A stretch of DNA of 64,000 nt. It comes from Aradus depressus (taxonomy: Eukaryota; Arthropoda; Insecta; Hemiptera; Aradidae). Shown piece after piece: positions 1-10,341 of this stretch. Each line of letters opens with the position of its first letter. Position 1 is the stretch's first letter. The DNA lies in NCBI GenBank assembly GCA_963662175.1, contig OY759223.1:24839460-24903459 (forward strand). The letters run 5' to 3'. Position numbers and translations under genes: made by a program. Below the pieces are notes generated by a model. It was not told where the DNA came from. It did no database searches and saw only the letters and a list, made by a program, of their open reading frames with translations.

Positions 1-78
<78 letters not shown>
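1..78. repeat. (AT)n microsatellite
   Basis: Uninterrupted AT dinucleotide run at the left window edge. It directly abuts the Penelope-like inverted structure, whose other end also borders a short AT run. Confidence 0.98.
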
Positions 79-79
<1 letters not shown>

Positions 80-80
<1 letters not shown>

Positions 81-118
81 CTACCGGTTTCGGCTTTATA
101 CCATCGTCAGATCTAGTT
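80..118 (-). ncRNA. hammerhead-like ribozyme motif (PLE end, left)
   Basis: On the minus strand: CTGACGA core (104-110), stem II GGT/GCC, GAAA (88-91), then palindromic ACCGGT as a minimal stem III. The flanks allow a weak stem I (T-G, A-U, G-U). One unpaired U sits between the core and stem II. Activity is untested. Confidence 0.5.
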
Positions 119-791
119 ATGAACTAAGTCAGTTTGCAGAGAGCGACCCTTCAAATACATCTCAGGTCAAAGGGTGCTATTAAAACTTGGGAGTCCCCCG
201 GCTGTACCGTTAGCTAACTCATGAAATATTTCCTAACAAAACCTAGTTCTAAATTTACATAAAACAGTATCACTAGACTAATACGTGGTAAAATAACAAA
301 TAAATAAGTACAAATACAAGTAAATAATAAAAATAGAAATAAAATTAATAATAATATTAAGATTTAGATAACATTAAACATATATGTGGAACCAAATATT
401 AATAACAGATAATACAAACATATATGTGGAAACAGAACTGGTTTAGGGTGTTAACAAAGGGGAATAGTTGAAATAAATTTGGTCATTCATACAAATGTTC
501 CTTTTGGTAGCTTTATTTATTTCTAATTGTTCTAAGCTATCAAGTAGCCTGCTTTTTGAGCAATAGTGGAGATATTTGATGCCTGTAGATGGGTCGAAAG
601 TGTGGCTATTGTCAATTATGTGGGTCGCGAATGTAGAACGGTTTCCTCGGTTCTTTATTTCGGCCGTGTGTTCTTTAATTCTTTCCTTAAAACGACGACC
701 TTTCACCTGAGATGTATTTGAAGGGTCGCTCTCTGCAAACTGACTTAGTTCACAACTAGACCTGACGATGGTATAAAGCCGAAACCGGTAG
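82..791. mobile_element. Penelope-like element remnant with inverted ends
   Basis: Two arms of about 90 bp (82-173 and 700-791) are near-perfect inverted copies. Each carries the hammerhead-like CTGACGA...GAAACCGGTA block at its outer end. Between them is an AT-rich stretch and a minus-strand GIY-YIG endonuclease fragment. Penelope-like elements are known to encode a GIY-YIG domain and to carry terminal pseudo-LTRs, direct or inverted, with hammerhead motifs. The reverse transcriptase is absent, so this is a truncated or rearranged copy. Confidence 0.7.
443..706 (-). pseudogene. Penelope-like GIY-YIG endonuclease, C-terminal fragment
   Basis: The minus-strand frame reads a basic segment with FKERIKEH, then IKN..., FATHI and a closing LEQLEINK stretch. 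This is the order of the C-terminal half of the GIY-YIG nuclease fused to Penelope-like reverse transcriptases, where the Arg/Lys-rich helix and the later Glu belong to the active-site region. The GIY and YIG strands are not visible; the frame is open upstream into the inverted repeat. No ATG starts it (the first in-frame start-like codon is GTG), and no RT domain is nearby. It is a retroelement relic, not a host gene. The family is assigned by motif memory, not by alignment. Confidence 0.6.
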
Positions 792-797
792 TTGTAT
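755..797 (+). ncRNA. hammerhead-like ribozyme motif (PLE end, right)
   Basis: CTGACGA at 762-768, stem II GGT...GCC, GAAA at 781-784, palindromic ACCGGT, then A as the potential H17 cleavage base. Three stem I pairs follow (C-G, A-U, G-U). It is the inverted partner of the motif at 80-118. Confidence 0.55.
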
Positions 798-860
798 ATA
801 TATATATCTTTAGTGGAATAGACAATATTTCAAAAATAAGTTTCTTTTATTCATTTAATA
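798..860 (+). repeat. PLE-associated tail sequence, copy 1
   Basis: The stretch from CTTTAGTGGAATAGACAAT to TTTTATTCATTT follows the hammerhead motif. It recurs as both arms of the palindrome at 7944-8055, so it is probably part of the same element family. Confidence 0.6.
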
Positions 861-961
861 GGATACGTCATAAGAATGTACACGTTTTTGAGTCAAACCT
901 CCCCTACTCCCCCCCTTCCTTTTGGGCGATTTAGCTGAAAATCGATAGGTGTTGTTCTCAT

Positions 962-1712
962 TCGTTCTCCCCTGGAGGAAGAGATGCGCGGACAGTCCAG
1001 ACCGGAGCGTTGCAGGGACATAGTCCAGGAATGGATAGTGGAGAAATGGCAACAGCGGTGGTCACGATCATCGGATGGCCGAACGACCTACGCATATTTA
1101 CCGGAAATCCGGGTACGTCTGGACTCTACTTGGATACTGCCTGACCACTGGATGTCCCAGATACTATCAGGTCACGGAGATTTCAACTCCAAGCTGTTCT
1201 TCTTTAAGAGGAAGAACAACCCGAACTGCTCGTGCGGCGGGGTCGAGACTGCGGAGCACGTGGTCCTCGAATGTCCGCTGTACGACGGGCCTAGGGTGGA
1301 GTTGATACGCGGGACAGGATTGTATCTGGGACTCGACCTGCGGCAGCTGATGACGGAAACCGGCTACCCAATGTTCAGCCGATTTGTCGCCTCCTGGCGG
1401 AGAAAGAAGCAAGCATTTTGACCCTGCGCCGGGGAGGCCTGCAGTCGTCCCCGGCGCCGTAACGAACCACAATTAGCGATCGCCCTACATTTATCCCGAG
1501 CTCTCTCGGGCCGCCAAGAAAATTAAGGTGGGTTGGGAGTGACCGCTGATCGTCGCAGATGGTCGGCAGCGGTCGCTCCTAGCCTACCACAGCATCATAT
1601 GTTCTGCATTTTGAATTATGTACTTATTTAGTATTTTAATTTTGTAAATAAATTTGTTAGGCCTCCCTTTTTCCCCGACGATTCGACGATGGTGTCGGCG
1701 AAGGTCGGCAAC

Positions 1713-1746
<34 letters not shown>
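962..1746 (+). mobile_element. 5'-truncated non-LTR retrotransposon (R1/I-like)
   Basis: The insertion is flanked by a 9-bp target-site duplication TGTTCTCAT (953-961 and 1747-1755). It ends in a 31-nt poly(A) run (1714-1744), the signature of target-primed reverse transcription. Only the 3' end of ORF2 plus a 3' UTR remains. Confidence 0.85.
984..1421 (+). pseudogene. LINE ORF2 C-terminal fragment with zinc knuckle
   Basis: This 145-codon frame carries near its end the cysteine-histidine cluster CSCGGVETAEHVVLECPLY. That CCHC-type motif follows the reverse transcriptase in R1/I-like non-LTR elements. Upstream is a tryptophan-rich stretch (EWIVEKWQQRW) typical of the same region. RT and endonuclease domains are absent because the insertion is 5'-truncated. 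The frame is intact over its length, so the insertion may be fairly recent. It is not a host gene; the clade is uncertain between R1 and related groups. Confidence 0.75.
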
Positions 1747-1880
1747 TGTTCTCATGTGGTTCTGGCTATACATATAAAATTTCGTGTCGATACATTCATT
1801 CTATCAGCAGTTATCAAAGTTTTTATGTTAAGCCTCCCCCCTTTTGAAAGTTTAGCTTCGATAGTAAAAAGTAGACTTAC

Positions 1881-2072
1881 TTTTGCCGTTACTCTGGCTG
1901 CTGTTTACATCTTCAAAACTGTCATCGTCCTGATCACTCGTTTCCTCATCGCAAGCTTCTTTCAATGGAGAGTCCTGGCTCTTTGACATTCTCTTCGTAT
2001 CAGAACGAGCCACAACCGCGAACTTTTTATTCAATGGAACAACTTCCTTCCTCAGTTCTTCATCACTCTCTT
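1881..2072 (-). CDS. ZAD gene exon 4, acidic linker
   Basis: 192 nt between acceptor TACACAG and donor GTAAGT, entered and left in phase 1. It encodes a Lys/Arg patch followed by an Asp/Glu/Ser-rich tract, typical of the linker between ZAD and zinc fingers. The next exon must lie left of the window. Confidence 0.75.
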
Positions 2073-4869
2073 CTGTGTATTTATAAACTCAATTAAATAA
2101 ATAATATTAAATGAAACAAATATTCAATTGAAAATGAACGCACTTACATGCTCTCCAAAATTTGGCCCAGTTCCTAAGCGATGTCAAGAATCCAATATAT
2201 TTTTCTTTTTAATAAAAACGTTTTTTTATTCAAACTGTGATCATTTCATATTTTTTTGTTTTATGTCCAAATACCTACCCCCTCATCCTGAAATCCTACC
2301 TTAGTGATCTACATTTCAAGGTCCAAGTAGACTTTGAATACCCAGAACTCATGTTCATGTCGGTGTCCCACAAGATAGTATCCTCGGTTCTATCCTTTAC
2401 AAGATATTATTGATCGACTTACGCTGACGACACAGCAATCCTGACCCTACTCATTCAATCTTCAAGAGCACCTCTCACTGTAAATAAAAGAGGTGGTGCA
2501 ACCTACGAAATTTATCCTACGCCGCCAATTCTGTCCTCCCGTCACCATTAACAACATCCCGATACTTCAAACCTAGTCCGCTATCTCGGAATTTACCTAG
2601 ACAGTAGACTTACGTGGAACTCACATATACGACCTAAACGAAAAGAAATAGAAAGAATATAGAGTAGAATAGAAAACTAGTAACAACAAACTTACAATTT
2701 ACAAGACCGTTATACGTCCAATCGGGATATATTAACTTGAACTTTACTAAACAATCAAGCATTGCAATCCAAACTTCGACGAATTATCAACCCTTCTTTC
2801 TAAAACACTAATAAACAGGCTGCAGAGAAATATTTAAACAACTTAAAATCCTGCCTTTGCCTTCGCTATTTATATTTGAAACTTAATGGTTATTAGGAAA
2901 AATAAAAATATTTTCTCTCTCAACAATACCAGTCATGATTACGGTACCATATGAACAGGAGATGGCCTTGCGGTCTTCTATCTGAAGATACTGAGTGACA
3001 GAAACTAAACTTTCGAAGGAGTATCAGCGCTGGCTGGCTTATCGCATCAAGTGACATTGTTCTGATATTGCAATTGTGGTCACATTTGCTTATTATGTAG
3101 AGTTTTACGGGACTGATAATGTGTAGACTCTTCATTTTTTCCCGCAAAACGCTCTAACATAACATAAAACTAAAAAAAAGGAAAATTATCACTTTTTGAA
3201 TATAAAGCAAGCCAAAAAAACAAAAAAACGTTGATTTATTCGAAAGACAAAAATATTATTTATAATAATATATTTTTCAGCAGCTATATTTTGGTTTTTA
3301 CAATCCAACATCTATAGACGTTTCAACAAGAACTCTCATAATCAGTATCTTAAATATATTTACTGTATCTTTACGCCAACATGTTTTTATGTTCTTCCAT
3401 TACATTATTTTACAGAACCGTGTTAGGAACTTAAAAAAAAATGAATGGAACCACATAAAAAATGTATTGAATAAACATACAGCAAATAGATGGCAGGAAA
3501 ATATAGCTGCTAAAAAATATATTATTGTAAATTCAGAATCTTTTTACACAACCCAAAAGTGAAAAATATTATTATATATTGGATTGTTGGCATGGCTTGG
3601 GATTGTACAAATAAGAATTACTGTGGAAACTGGAATAAAAGTAAGTTTTAACTATAAAAAAAACACTAAAAATAATCATATTTGATAGACCAGAAAGCCG
3701 TTAAGGTAAATTAACTTTCAACTGAAGTTTATATACAAAATACACAAGAACATACCTTTATTTACAGACGATATTGCATCAACATAGATCAATTGTCCTT
3801 TCACATCGTTACCGACCAATTCCTGAAAAAGTTTATATGTAATTGATGAAAAAAAACAAGTAGTTTTGAATTTCGAAATAATTGAGCAAAATGGAATATC
3901 TCAAATTTGTATTTTTTGAGGAATCGTGAAGTATCAGCAAGCAAAATAACAAACAGAATTATCGAGTTTTCGAAATGTAGTGCTGTCGTCTCCAAATATA
4001 ACTATGAATAACACCTAATACTTGGAATGTATACAAAAAAAAATTGAGCACCCCAACCTACGGATGGCAAGTTAAAGGATGGTCACGAGTCTCAGAGTAG
4101 ATTCGAGCTCAAGTCCACCAAAAAGGCCAACGGTCGGTTGGTAGAAGGCGATAACAACTCTTAGTTGAAGCCCGGGCATGAGTCACAAAATACAATATTT
4201 AATTCCAAATTGAATCAAAGGTCCGACGGTAAATATTATTTATTTTTCAAATTGATTATTTAAAATAAAGTAAAATTGTCATGATAGTAAAATAGTCGGA
4301 TAAAAAGCATTAAGCCCAAACATTTTAAATAATCAAAAAAAAAAGTAACTGTGGATTTAGCAAAAATATTCAAGGCACTACTACAAATATACCATCGTTG
4401 CATTCAGCACAATTTACATAAATAGTAAGTAAAAATTCTTACGTTTATTTCAAAAATTCCTGCATCTTTTTCGACGATTGCAAATACATCAAGAGATGTA
4501 CTTTTATTTAAATCGTTATCCTTAGTAAATAATTCCATTAAGGAAGTCTGATTCTGAGAGCATAAATTATAAAAATCGAAATACTGTTCTATTTTTTGAT
4601 AACATTCCATACAAATGTACTTTGGAAGGACGTCTTCTGGAAAAATCTGTGGATAATAAAAATATGGAAATGTGAGACGATATATTTAAAAATTTGACGA
4701 GCATCAACAAGTAATAACTACATAGTCAAGTAAACAAAGAACCTACGGAGATTTGAAGACACTGCTTTATCTTATCCACAAGCTTCAGTTTTTCAGTTTC
4801 TTCAGAAAAAAATGTATAATAATCATTACAAGTTAAAGCACACAAGCGACAAGTAATGCTTGCTGCCAT
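1881..4869 (-). CDS. ZAD-domain (probable zinc-finger) protein, 5' part
   Basis: Four minus-strand exons join in frame: 4869-4747, 4646-4443, 3822-3756 and 2072-1881, all with GT-AG boundaries and matching phases (0, 0, 1, 1). The N-terminus MAASITCRLCA supplies CxxC. The second exon adds LPKYICMEC with the second CxxC. This is the zinc-binding treble-clef layout of the ZAD (zf-AD) dimerisation domain of arthropod C2H2 transcription factors. An acidic, low-complexity linker follows (DEETSDQDDDSFEDVNSS). The C2H2 fingers expected downstream are not in the window, so the gene runs off the left edge. The ATG at 4869 is chosen because ZAD proteins begin just before the first CxxC and no in-frame ATG lies upstream. 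The role as a DNA-binding regulator is inferred from the family. Confidence 0.85.
2278..2840 (+). pseudogene. Jockey-like reverse transcriptase relic
   Basis: In shifting frames the stretch still reads LILKSYLSDLHF, then YADDTAILT (the catalytic Y-x-D-D of RT near 2420-2440), then LVRYLGIYLDSRLTWNSHI. That is the motif order of Jockey-clade ORF2 proteins. Many stops and indels show long decay. It lies inside intron 3 of the ZAD gene in the opposite orientation. Confidence 0.7.
3240..3560. mobile_element. small PLE-like inverted element (family F)
   Basis: Arms 3265-3292 and 3498-3523 are inverted copies (ATATATTTTTCAGCAGCTAT and its complement). A degenerate hammerhead-like core (CTGATTA...GAAACGTCT, minus, 3318-3348) lies next to the left arm. 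The tail near 3530-3560 (CACAACCCAAAAGT) recurs near 40455-40470 after another CTGATGA core. Confidence 0.45.
3756..3822 (-). CDS. ZAD gene exon 3
   Basis: 67 nt between acceptor TTTTTCAG and donor GTATGT, ending in phase 1. Reads ELVGNDVKGQLIYVDAISSV. No domain recognised. Supported by splice sites and phase agreement with both neighbours. Confidence 0.65.
4040..4200 (+). mobile_element. SINE1 fragment (3' half)
   Basis: Degenerate match to the SINE1 body, ending in the GCCCGGGCATGAGTCA signature. It is in intron 2 of the ZAD gene. Confidence 0.65.
4443..4646 (-). CDS. ZAD gene exon 2
   Basis: Acceptor CCACAG, 68 codons, donor GTAAGA. Begins IFPEDVLPKYICMEC with the second CxxC, continuing the ZAD fold, then a helix IEQYFDFYNLCSQNQ. 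Confidence 0.85.
4747..4869 (-). CDS. ZAD gene exon 1
   Basis: 41 codons from ATG (4869-4867) to ATC-TCC before donor GTAGGT. Contains the first CxxC (CRLC) and KLVDKIKQCLQI, the conserved helix of ZAD domains. Confidence 0.85.
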
Positions 4870-5359
4870 CACAAAGTAATGATAAAAATAAGATAAAATA
4901 TTATTTAACCCAAACACGAAAATATGCGGGTATCATCGTAGACTCGATATTTATTATTAGAATCGATTTATTAACGTTAGCAGTTTTATCACTACAGAAA
5001 GGATATTATTAGAAAATTAATTAACTATTTTTGATACTTAAAACTCAAATATCATGTTTTTTTTTTCTTGTTTTTATAATAAATAAAATAATCATTGTTG
5101 ATTGTAGAGATGTATGTTCAAAGTAAGGCAACATAGGCCAAACATAACCAATGCAGTACAGTAGCAATGCCTGCCACTTATTGTTTAAATACATACAGAG
5201 TCAAATAGAAAAGTAAACAATGAAATGAAGTATCAGTATGCCGTACTAAGAATACATGCGAAAGTAGATAAATTAGTGCTAGATTGAAGCTATTATAAAT
5301 AAATAAAAAATTAACATGAAAGCTTAATCATGAAGATATATGTAAAAGTATCTTATATA
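4870..5359. other. AT-rich 5' flank of the ZAD gene
   Basis: Contains the 5' UTR and promoter of the minus-strand ZAD gene by position. I see no clear core promoter motif, gene or repeat in it. Confidence 0.4.
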
Positions 5360-5659
5360 CAGTCAGTAACAAAAATGTTCGGACGGTTTGATTTTTCAAT
5401 AAAAAATTATAATAATTAAATGCACAAGTAATAAAAAATAATTTAAAAAAATAATTAAAGCCATTTTTCAATCAAGAATAAGAATTCAAAAGTGGGTTAG
5501 GATAAAGGAAAAACAGCTTTGATTAGAACAAATAAATATTTTAATTTAATAAATTTTATAACAAGTAATGTAGGTAACAAAAATTTTCGGACAAAAATGT
5601 AAACAACTATAAATAAATTCAATGTTTTTTTTACGATTTCACAAATTCAAAAACCATAA

Positions 5660-6264
5660 TGTTAATTAATATTTGGTTGGGTACCCTTTTTGTGTAATAA
5701 CATCTTTCATTCGATTCGGCATTGATGATGAAACTAATTTTTTGGTGAAATTTGGAGATATTTTACCCCACTCTTCTAATAACTTTTGTTTCAATTCGTT
5801 TTTTGAAGCAATGGGTGTTAATCGAATTTTCCTGTCGAGCTCACCCCATACGTGTTCAATTGGGTTGAGATCGGGCGATTGGGGGGGGTTTCATAACTTT
5901 AAGGGCAGTTATACAAAAGCCAAGTACGTACCAATTCACAGGTGTGTTTCGGATCGTTGTCTTGGTAAAAATGAAAAGTCCGTAAAATCCCAAGTTTTTC
6001 AGCACTCTTTTTCAAATTGCTCCTTAGTAATTCGGCATAAACTTTTCCAGTCATGGTGGTTTCAATGAAAACCAGTTCACCAATTCCACTAGACGCCATA
6101 CACCCCCACACCATCACTGAGCCACCCCCATGTTTTACTATTGGTTTTAAATTTTTTGGATTCAGCTCCTCATTACGCCTTCTCCAAATTTTGTCGCGAC
6201 TGTCGGGACTAAATATATTAAACTTACATTCAAAAGTATTTGCTTGCAATAGAACAAACCGCAA
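5660..6264 (-). pseudogene. Tc1-like transposase, catalytic part, frameshifted
   Basis: 6264-5899 reads CKFNIFSPDSRDKIWRRR, then GGGSVMVWGCMASSGIGEL and FYQDNDPKHT, which supplies the second catalytic Asp. A frameshift near 5898 is followed in another frame by QSPDLNPIEHVWGEL, the third catalytic residue (Glu) of a DDE triad. The first catalytic Asp, normally in a TDES-type motif, reads TFEC and is lost. The enzyme would have cut and pasted the element; this copy is dead. Confidence 0.85.
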
Positions 6265-6677
6265 TAATAAAATATTCTTGTATCTTGTAACTCTTCACAA
6301 CATAAAAAGAAATCTCAGGTCATGTAATGTCAGAAAACTAGATTTTTGTGATATGACGTTGGAAGAGAGCGACAGCAGCGCTGACCCTCGGCAGAAACCG
6401 TCCCTTCCCCCTACTCTGTCCCCTCCACCTTCCCTCTAAAGAAACTAAGTACCCAATTTTTCTAATTTAAACGTTTTTTCTCCGATATTTCGACAAATAA
6501 ATGTTTCCAGATCATGTCCGTTTACTTCCATGTAATATATGTATACATATACTATTACTTTACTTTTGTTTACTTCCCTATACATATAATATATGTATAC
6601 ATAATAATATGTACTAAAAATTTTGTAATCGTGTGAACATCAGAGATCAATTGCATGCGTGTGTTTATGTGAGAGCT

Positions 6678-6785
6678 CAAACGCTTTGACCTGACATCGT
6701 ACAGGCTCATGACCATCGCTTAACATCCCATCCGAAGGACGGAGTGCTTAAGTTTATTTTACCTCGCAGATGAATGACATTACTC
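6678..6785 (-). mobile_element. SINE1 fragment inside the Tc1-like remnant
   Basis: Matches the middle of SINE1 on the minus strand (CTGACATCGTACAGGCTC, CCATCCGAAGGACGG). It lies between the DNA-binding and catalytic parts of the transposase. Confidence 0.75.
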
Positions 6786-6848
6786 CAAAAAATTTCTGAA
6801 TGATTCTGGAACTCTTTTGCGAAGCTCAATCTTTTTTTTATATTTTTT

Positions 6849-7211
6849 TCACTCACAAACGGTTTTTGGTACTCTCCCATTATATCCTGCTTCTTTTAGA
6901 ATTCTTCGAACATTTTGTGGGTGAACTTTCTTTCCCGTTTCTCTGTATACCTCGGCGACGATCTGAGGTGCACTCCTCGAGGGCTTGTTTTTAATTTTCC
7001 GGACAACGCTACACCTTTCTCGGTCGTTTAATACTCTTGGACGGTCAGAGGAAGATTTCAAATCTATCCGATCCTCGTGCTTATACCTTCGAATTACATC
7101 GGCTACGGTGCTTTTACTTCGGCCTACCATACCACCGATTTTGCGGACACTTAATCCTTTTTCATAATTAAAAATTATTATCTGTTGAACTTCAAAAGAT
7201 GTTCGACCCAT
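6849..7211 (-). pseudogene. Tc1-like transposase, paired HTH DNA-binding part
   Basis: MGRTSFEVQQIIIFNYEKGL starts a first helix-turn-helix, followed by KIGGMVGRSKSTVADVIRRY (recognition helix). A GRPR-like AT-hook position is represented by SSDRPRVL. A second HTH follows, ending HPQNVRRILKEAGY. This order is typical of Tc1/mariner transposases that bind their terminal repeats. The frame stops at VPKTVCE, where the catalytic domain should begin, so the protein is truncated. The ATG at 7211 matches the usual N-terminus. Confidence 0.85.
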
Positions 7212-7659
7212 CTTGACAGCAGGAAATACAAATAACTACTGAATGCAGTAATAGAAGGATATAAACACATTTTATTTGTTCGATATTAGCGGTTGGCGAC
7301 CTCCTTTCTATGTCTATCATGGTAGTATTTTCAAATTTTTGAAGCCACAAGCAAGGTTCATTCTCGTACATATGTATAAATTCAGTTCTGAGACAGGTAA
7401 AATCCGGCCTCAAGGCGAAAAAAGAATTGATTTTTCTTCGGGATTTTTGGCCTGAACAGTCCAAGCCTTGAGGAAATCCCGCTCGTATATGGCTACCTTT
7501 ATTAATGATCACACTTTCATGCAATTTTAAATCTGATGTTGGTTGTCAAGGACAACCTTATATTTACTTATAGACCAGGTTTTACAAAAAAAGATATATA
7601 TATTGATTCTGTAGTAATCTATTGCAACGTTTTAATTTCAGTTAACAAATATAGTTTGC

Positions 7660-7905
7660 AGACGCCGGCAGCTCAGTGGGTTGCATGCTTGTTTAATGAG
7701 CTGAAGATAGTGGGTTCGAAACCCGGTCGAGGCCATTAGTTTATTTATTTGGGAGGTGAAAAAACATTGAGCACTCCGTCCTTCTGATGAGACGTTGAGC
7801 AAGGGTCCAAGCTTGTGCGATGTCAGGTACTCGTTAAAGACCCCTACCCTAGGTAGGCAACATATAGGACTCCCACAGTCGTGCTCATGATGAGCTCAGT
7901 AAACA
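7660..7905 (+). mobile_element. SINE1, tRNA-derived, 3' truncated
   Basis: The head CGCCGGCAGCTCAGTGGGTT resembles a tRNA A box region and GGGTTCGAAACCC is a B box. Body follows to GACTCCCACAGTC. The 3' CCCGGGCATGAGTC block is missing. Confidence 0.85.
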
Positions 7906-7943
7906 AACAAGTTAAAAATTACTCAAATTCGATAATAACAACA

Positions 7944-8055
7944 TATGAATAAAACAAACTTATTTTTGAAATATTGTCTATTCCACTAAAGATATATATA
8001 TGTATATCTTTAGTGGAATAGACAATATTTCAAAAATAAGTTTGTTTTATTCATT
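7944..8055. repeat. near-perfect palindrome of PLE tail sequence
   Basis: Arms of about 55 bp, each CTTTAGTGGAATAGACAAT...TTTGTTTTATTCAT, meet at a TATATATGTATA centre. The same sequence occurs singly at 798-860 beside a hammerhead-like motif. Confidence 0.85.
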
Positions 8056-8142
8056 TATTACAAGTTTCCACAATATGTCCGCGTTCCTCAACTTAGAAGT
8101 TGATAACAACATATGTCATAGTCTCAAGAAATCTCAGCGTAG

Positions 8143-8180
8143 AGTGTGCTGGTTTCGGATTATGCCAACGTCAGCACAAC
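8143..8180 (-). ncRNA. degenerate hammerhead-like motif
   Basis: Minus strand CTGACGT (8168-8174; last core base is T, not A), a weak stem II around GGC, GAAA (8153-8156), then CC. Stem I can form G-C, T-A, G-C. Probably a decayed PLE terminus linked to the adjacent palindrome. Confidence 0.4.
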
Positions 8181-8306
8181 GTTCAGACTGACTTTAACTA
8201 GTTCTTTGGTTTTATTCATTTGAATTTTACAAAAAACAATTTTTTTTTTTTTTTTTTTAGTTCTAAATAATTTTCAAATATTTACTAGTTCAATTTAAAT
8301 TTGAGT

Positions 8307-8514
8307 TTTTTTTTTTTTTTTTTTTTTTTTTGCCTTATGTACGATGCATATTAGCCATATAACTGTGTTATAAATTAATTACGACATCCATGGCCCCGAG
8401 AGGGAGTTCTATCTACGAAATAAAACTCACTCCCGGACGGGATTCGAACCCGCAAACCATGGTGAGACCCTGCGACCAGAGCCCTACGCTCTAGCCCGCA
8501 CGGCCACCATGGCC
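8307..8514 (-). mobile_element. SINE2, tRNA-derived, with poly(A) tail
   Basis: On the minus strand it starts CCATGGTGGCCGTGCGGGCT, carries the B box GGGTTCGAATCCC and ends in a poly(A) run (poly(T) at 8307-8331 on the plus strand). Related copies at 17464, 28679 and 34757. Confidence 0.85.
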
Positions 8515-8648
8515 TCCAAATTTGAGTTCAGTTGGTTCTTTCGTTAGTTTGTGTTCTTATATCTTCATTCCTTTAAAATAATTTATTCTTATCATTAAAT
8601 TAATTTAAATCTTCAACTTTTTCGTAAGTATTATTTAGTGAGTTAGGG

Positions 8649-10066
8649 ATGATCGCTTCAAGCGGGGGTGAGGAGCCCCCGGGGAGTAGTGGTGAAGTGG
8701 ACGATGGTCCATTAATGGAGCAGGAGGCAGCAGGAGGAGCAGGGATGGACTTGAGCCCGGGCCCGGTAGCTGCCAAGGCGGGGGGCAAGAGACAGGCCGC
8801 AGAGGAGATCCACAGGGGCTCGGCCAAGGTTCTCGTGAGCCAGCAAGTGGTTGAGTCTTGCAGCAGCGCAGCGGACCAATTACAGGTTGCCAATAAAATA
8901 TCTAAATTACAATCAGGTAAGTTTAAGGACACTGATGTTGGTCCTTTCTGTGTTTATGTGGAAGGTTTGCAGGGAACTCTAGGTTCCATTCACCCGATGG
9001 GTTTTGGAAAGTGGATGTTCTCCAATAACTTTAAATATGTGAAAGACATCTCAAATATAGCGGTGGCAGGGAAAAATAGGTTCCGTGTAACCTTCAGTTC
9101 CTCTGTGGCCGCTAATAGTTTTATAACGTGGGAATTTTTGAAGGAAAAAAATGCATATGCGTTCATTCCGCGCCATTTAATTAATAAGAGGGGTGTCATT
9201 CGCGGGATGGACACTTCCTTGGATGATGATGAAATTTTGCAGGTTGTGAAATCCCCATCAAAATAGTGGAAATTAAACGAATGACAAGAGGCAAGAAAGA
9301 GGATCCGTCTCAGCGCATTAAACTAGGTACATGCGTTCTAACATTCGACAGCCAAAGACTGCCAGAATATGTTTATATCTACGAAGCTAGGTGTCCGGTG
9401 GCCCCCTACGTGCCCCCCCTTCTTCAGTGTTACTCATGTCTGAACTTTGGTCATGTCAAGGCGCAGTGTCGAGGCTCTGTGCGATGCGAGATCTGTGGGG
9501 ACAAGCATGCCTCCACCGAATGTACCTTGACCCTCCCCGTCTGTGTCCATTGCAAAGGTCCCCATAAGGCCACCTATCGGGAGTGTCCCTTCTATGTCGC
9601 AAACCTCGAAAAGAAAAAACAGTCTGTTATTTCCACAACCCTCTATTCGACCGTTACTAAAAATAAATTTGACCTATTAGAAAATATGTCGCAATTTCCT
9701 GTCTTGGACAGTAATTCAAATAGTTTCCCCGAAAACAAAAATAATACTGTTAATATGCTTAGCAAAAAAACTAAAATTAAAGTGAGACGGTTTTCCCCTT
9801 ACGCTGCACCTAAAGGCTCGCAGTGGCCTGTCCTTTCGACCCCTTCCTTACCTCTCCAGCCGATCGAGTCCAACCCTCAGGCGGCCTCCTTCATGGAGAG
9901 GTTCGTGGAATCTCTGTCTAACCTAATTAGTAAGATCCAGAACTCCTCACTGTCCAAGGACCAGATCGTTGAGTTGCTAGCAATGACCCTGCACAATTTG
10001 GTAAGCGACGGTTCAGAAAATGTGGAAAAATTTAAAGTAAATGATGATAGGTCCGTATCCAATTAA
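8649..10066 (+). pseudogene. LINE ORF1 (gag-like, CCHC knuckles), frameshifted
   Basis: The ATG at 8649 begins a Gly/Glu-rich N-terminus, then a middle domain (KWMFSNNFKYVKDI...RFRVTFSS) like that of Jockey/I ORF1 proteins. A single frameshift near 9262 moves the reading to a second frame. There, three closely spaced cysteine-histidine knuckles follow: CYSCLNFGHVKAQC, CEICGDKHASTEC and CVHCKGPHKATYREC. These bind the element RNA in the ribonucleoprotein. A C-terminal helix rich in Leu/Asn ends at the TAA at 10066. Without the frameshift the length would be normal for the family. Confidence 0.85.
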
Positions 10067-10341
10067 TGTAATGAGTTTATTTCCAAAATCATTTCAAGGA
10101 ATGCTCAATTCACTGAAGCCTCTTTTCTTATTTGTAAATAATAATTCGATTTTCTGCGTTTATGGTTTTAGTTGTGAATTCCCTCTGGTTCTCGTGTTTA
10201 CGTGCGCCTTTTTGGGTGTACTTACATACAAATCCATTTACATACTATTTAATAGAATTCCCATTCTTTCCATACTTCCATATTTAGTCTGCTCTCTTCT
10301 CAGTCCAGTTGGGCGATTTAATAAAAAATTAAATATTTATT

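Larger units (their letters stand above)
875..1860 (-). repeat. element X copy (minus), split by a LINE insertion
   Basis: 875-961 and 1747-1860 are two halves of one minus-strand element X unit (AGCTGAAAATCGATAGGTG... and ...CGATACATTCATTCTATC). The same order is seen uninterrupted elsewhere in the window. The LINE at 962-1746 separates them. Confidence 0.7.
5360..7211 (-). mobile_element. broken Tc1-like DNA transposon
   Basis: A terminal repeat starting CAGTCAGTAACAAAAATGTT at 5360, preceded by a TA target site (5358-5359), marks one end. A related internal copy (GTAACAAAAATTTTCGGAC, near 5573) suggests an IR/DR-type terminus. The minus-strand transposase is in three pieces. The other terminal repeat is not found upstream of 7211. 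Unrelated sequence, including a SINE1 fragment, fills 6265-6848. Confidence 0.8.

Noticed and set aside
2978..3015. CTGAAGA...GAAAC spacing resembling a hammerhead core
   Set aside because: No stem II can be formed between the two blocks and no inverted partner or related flank was found.
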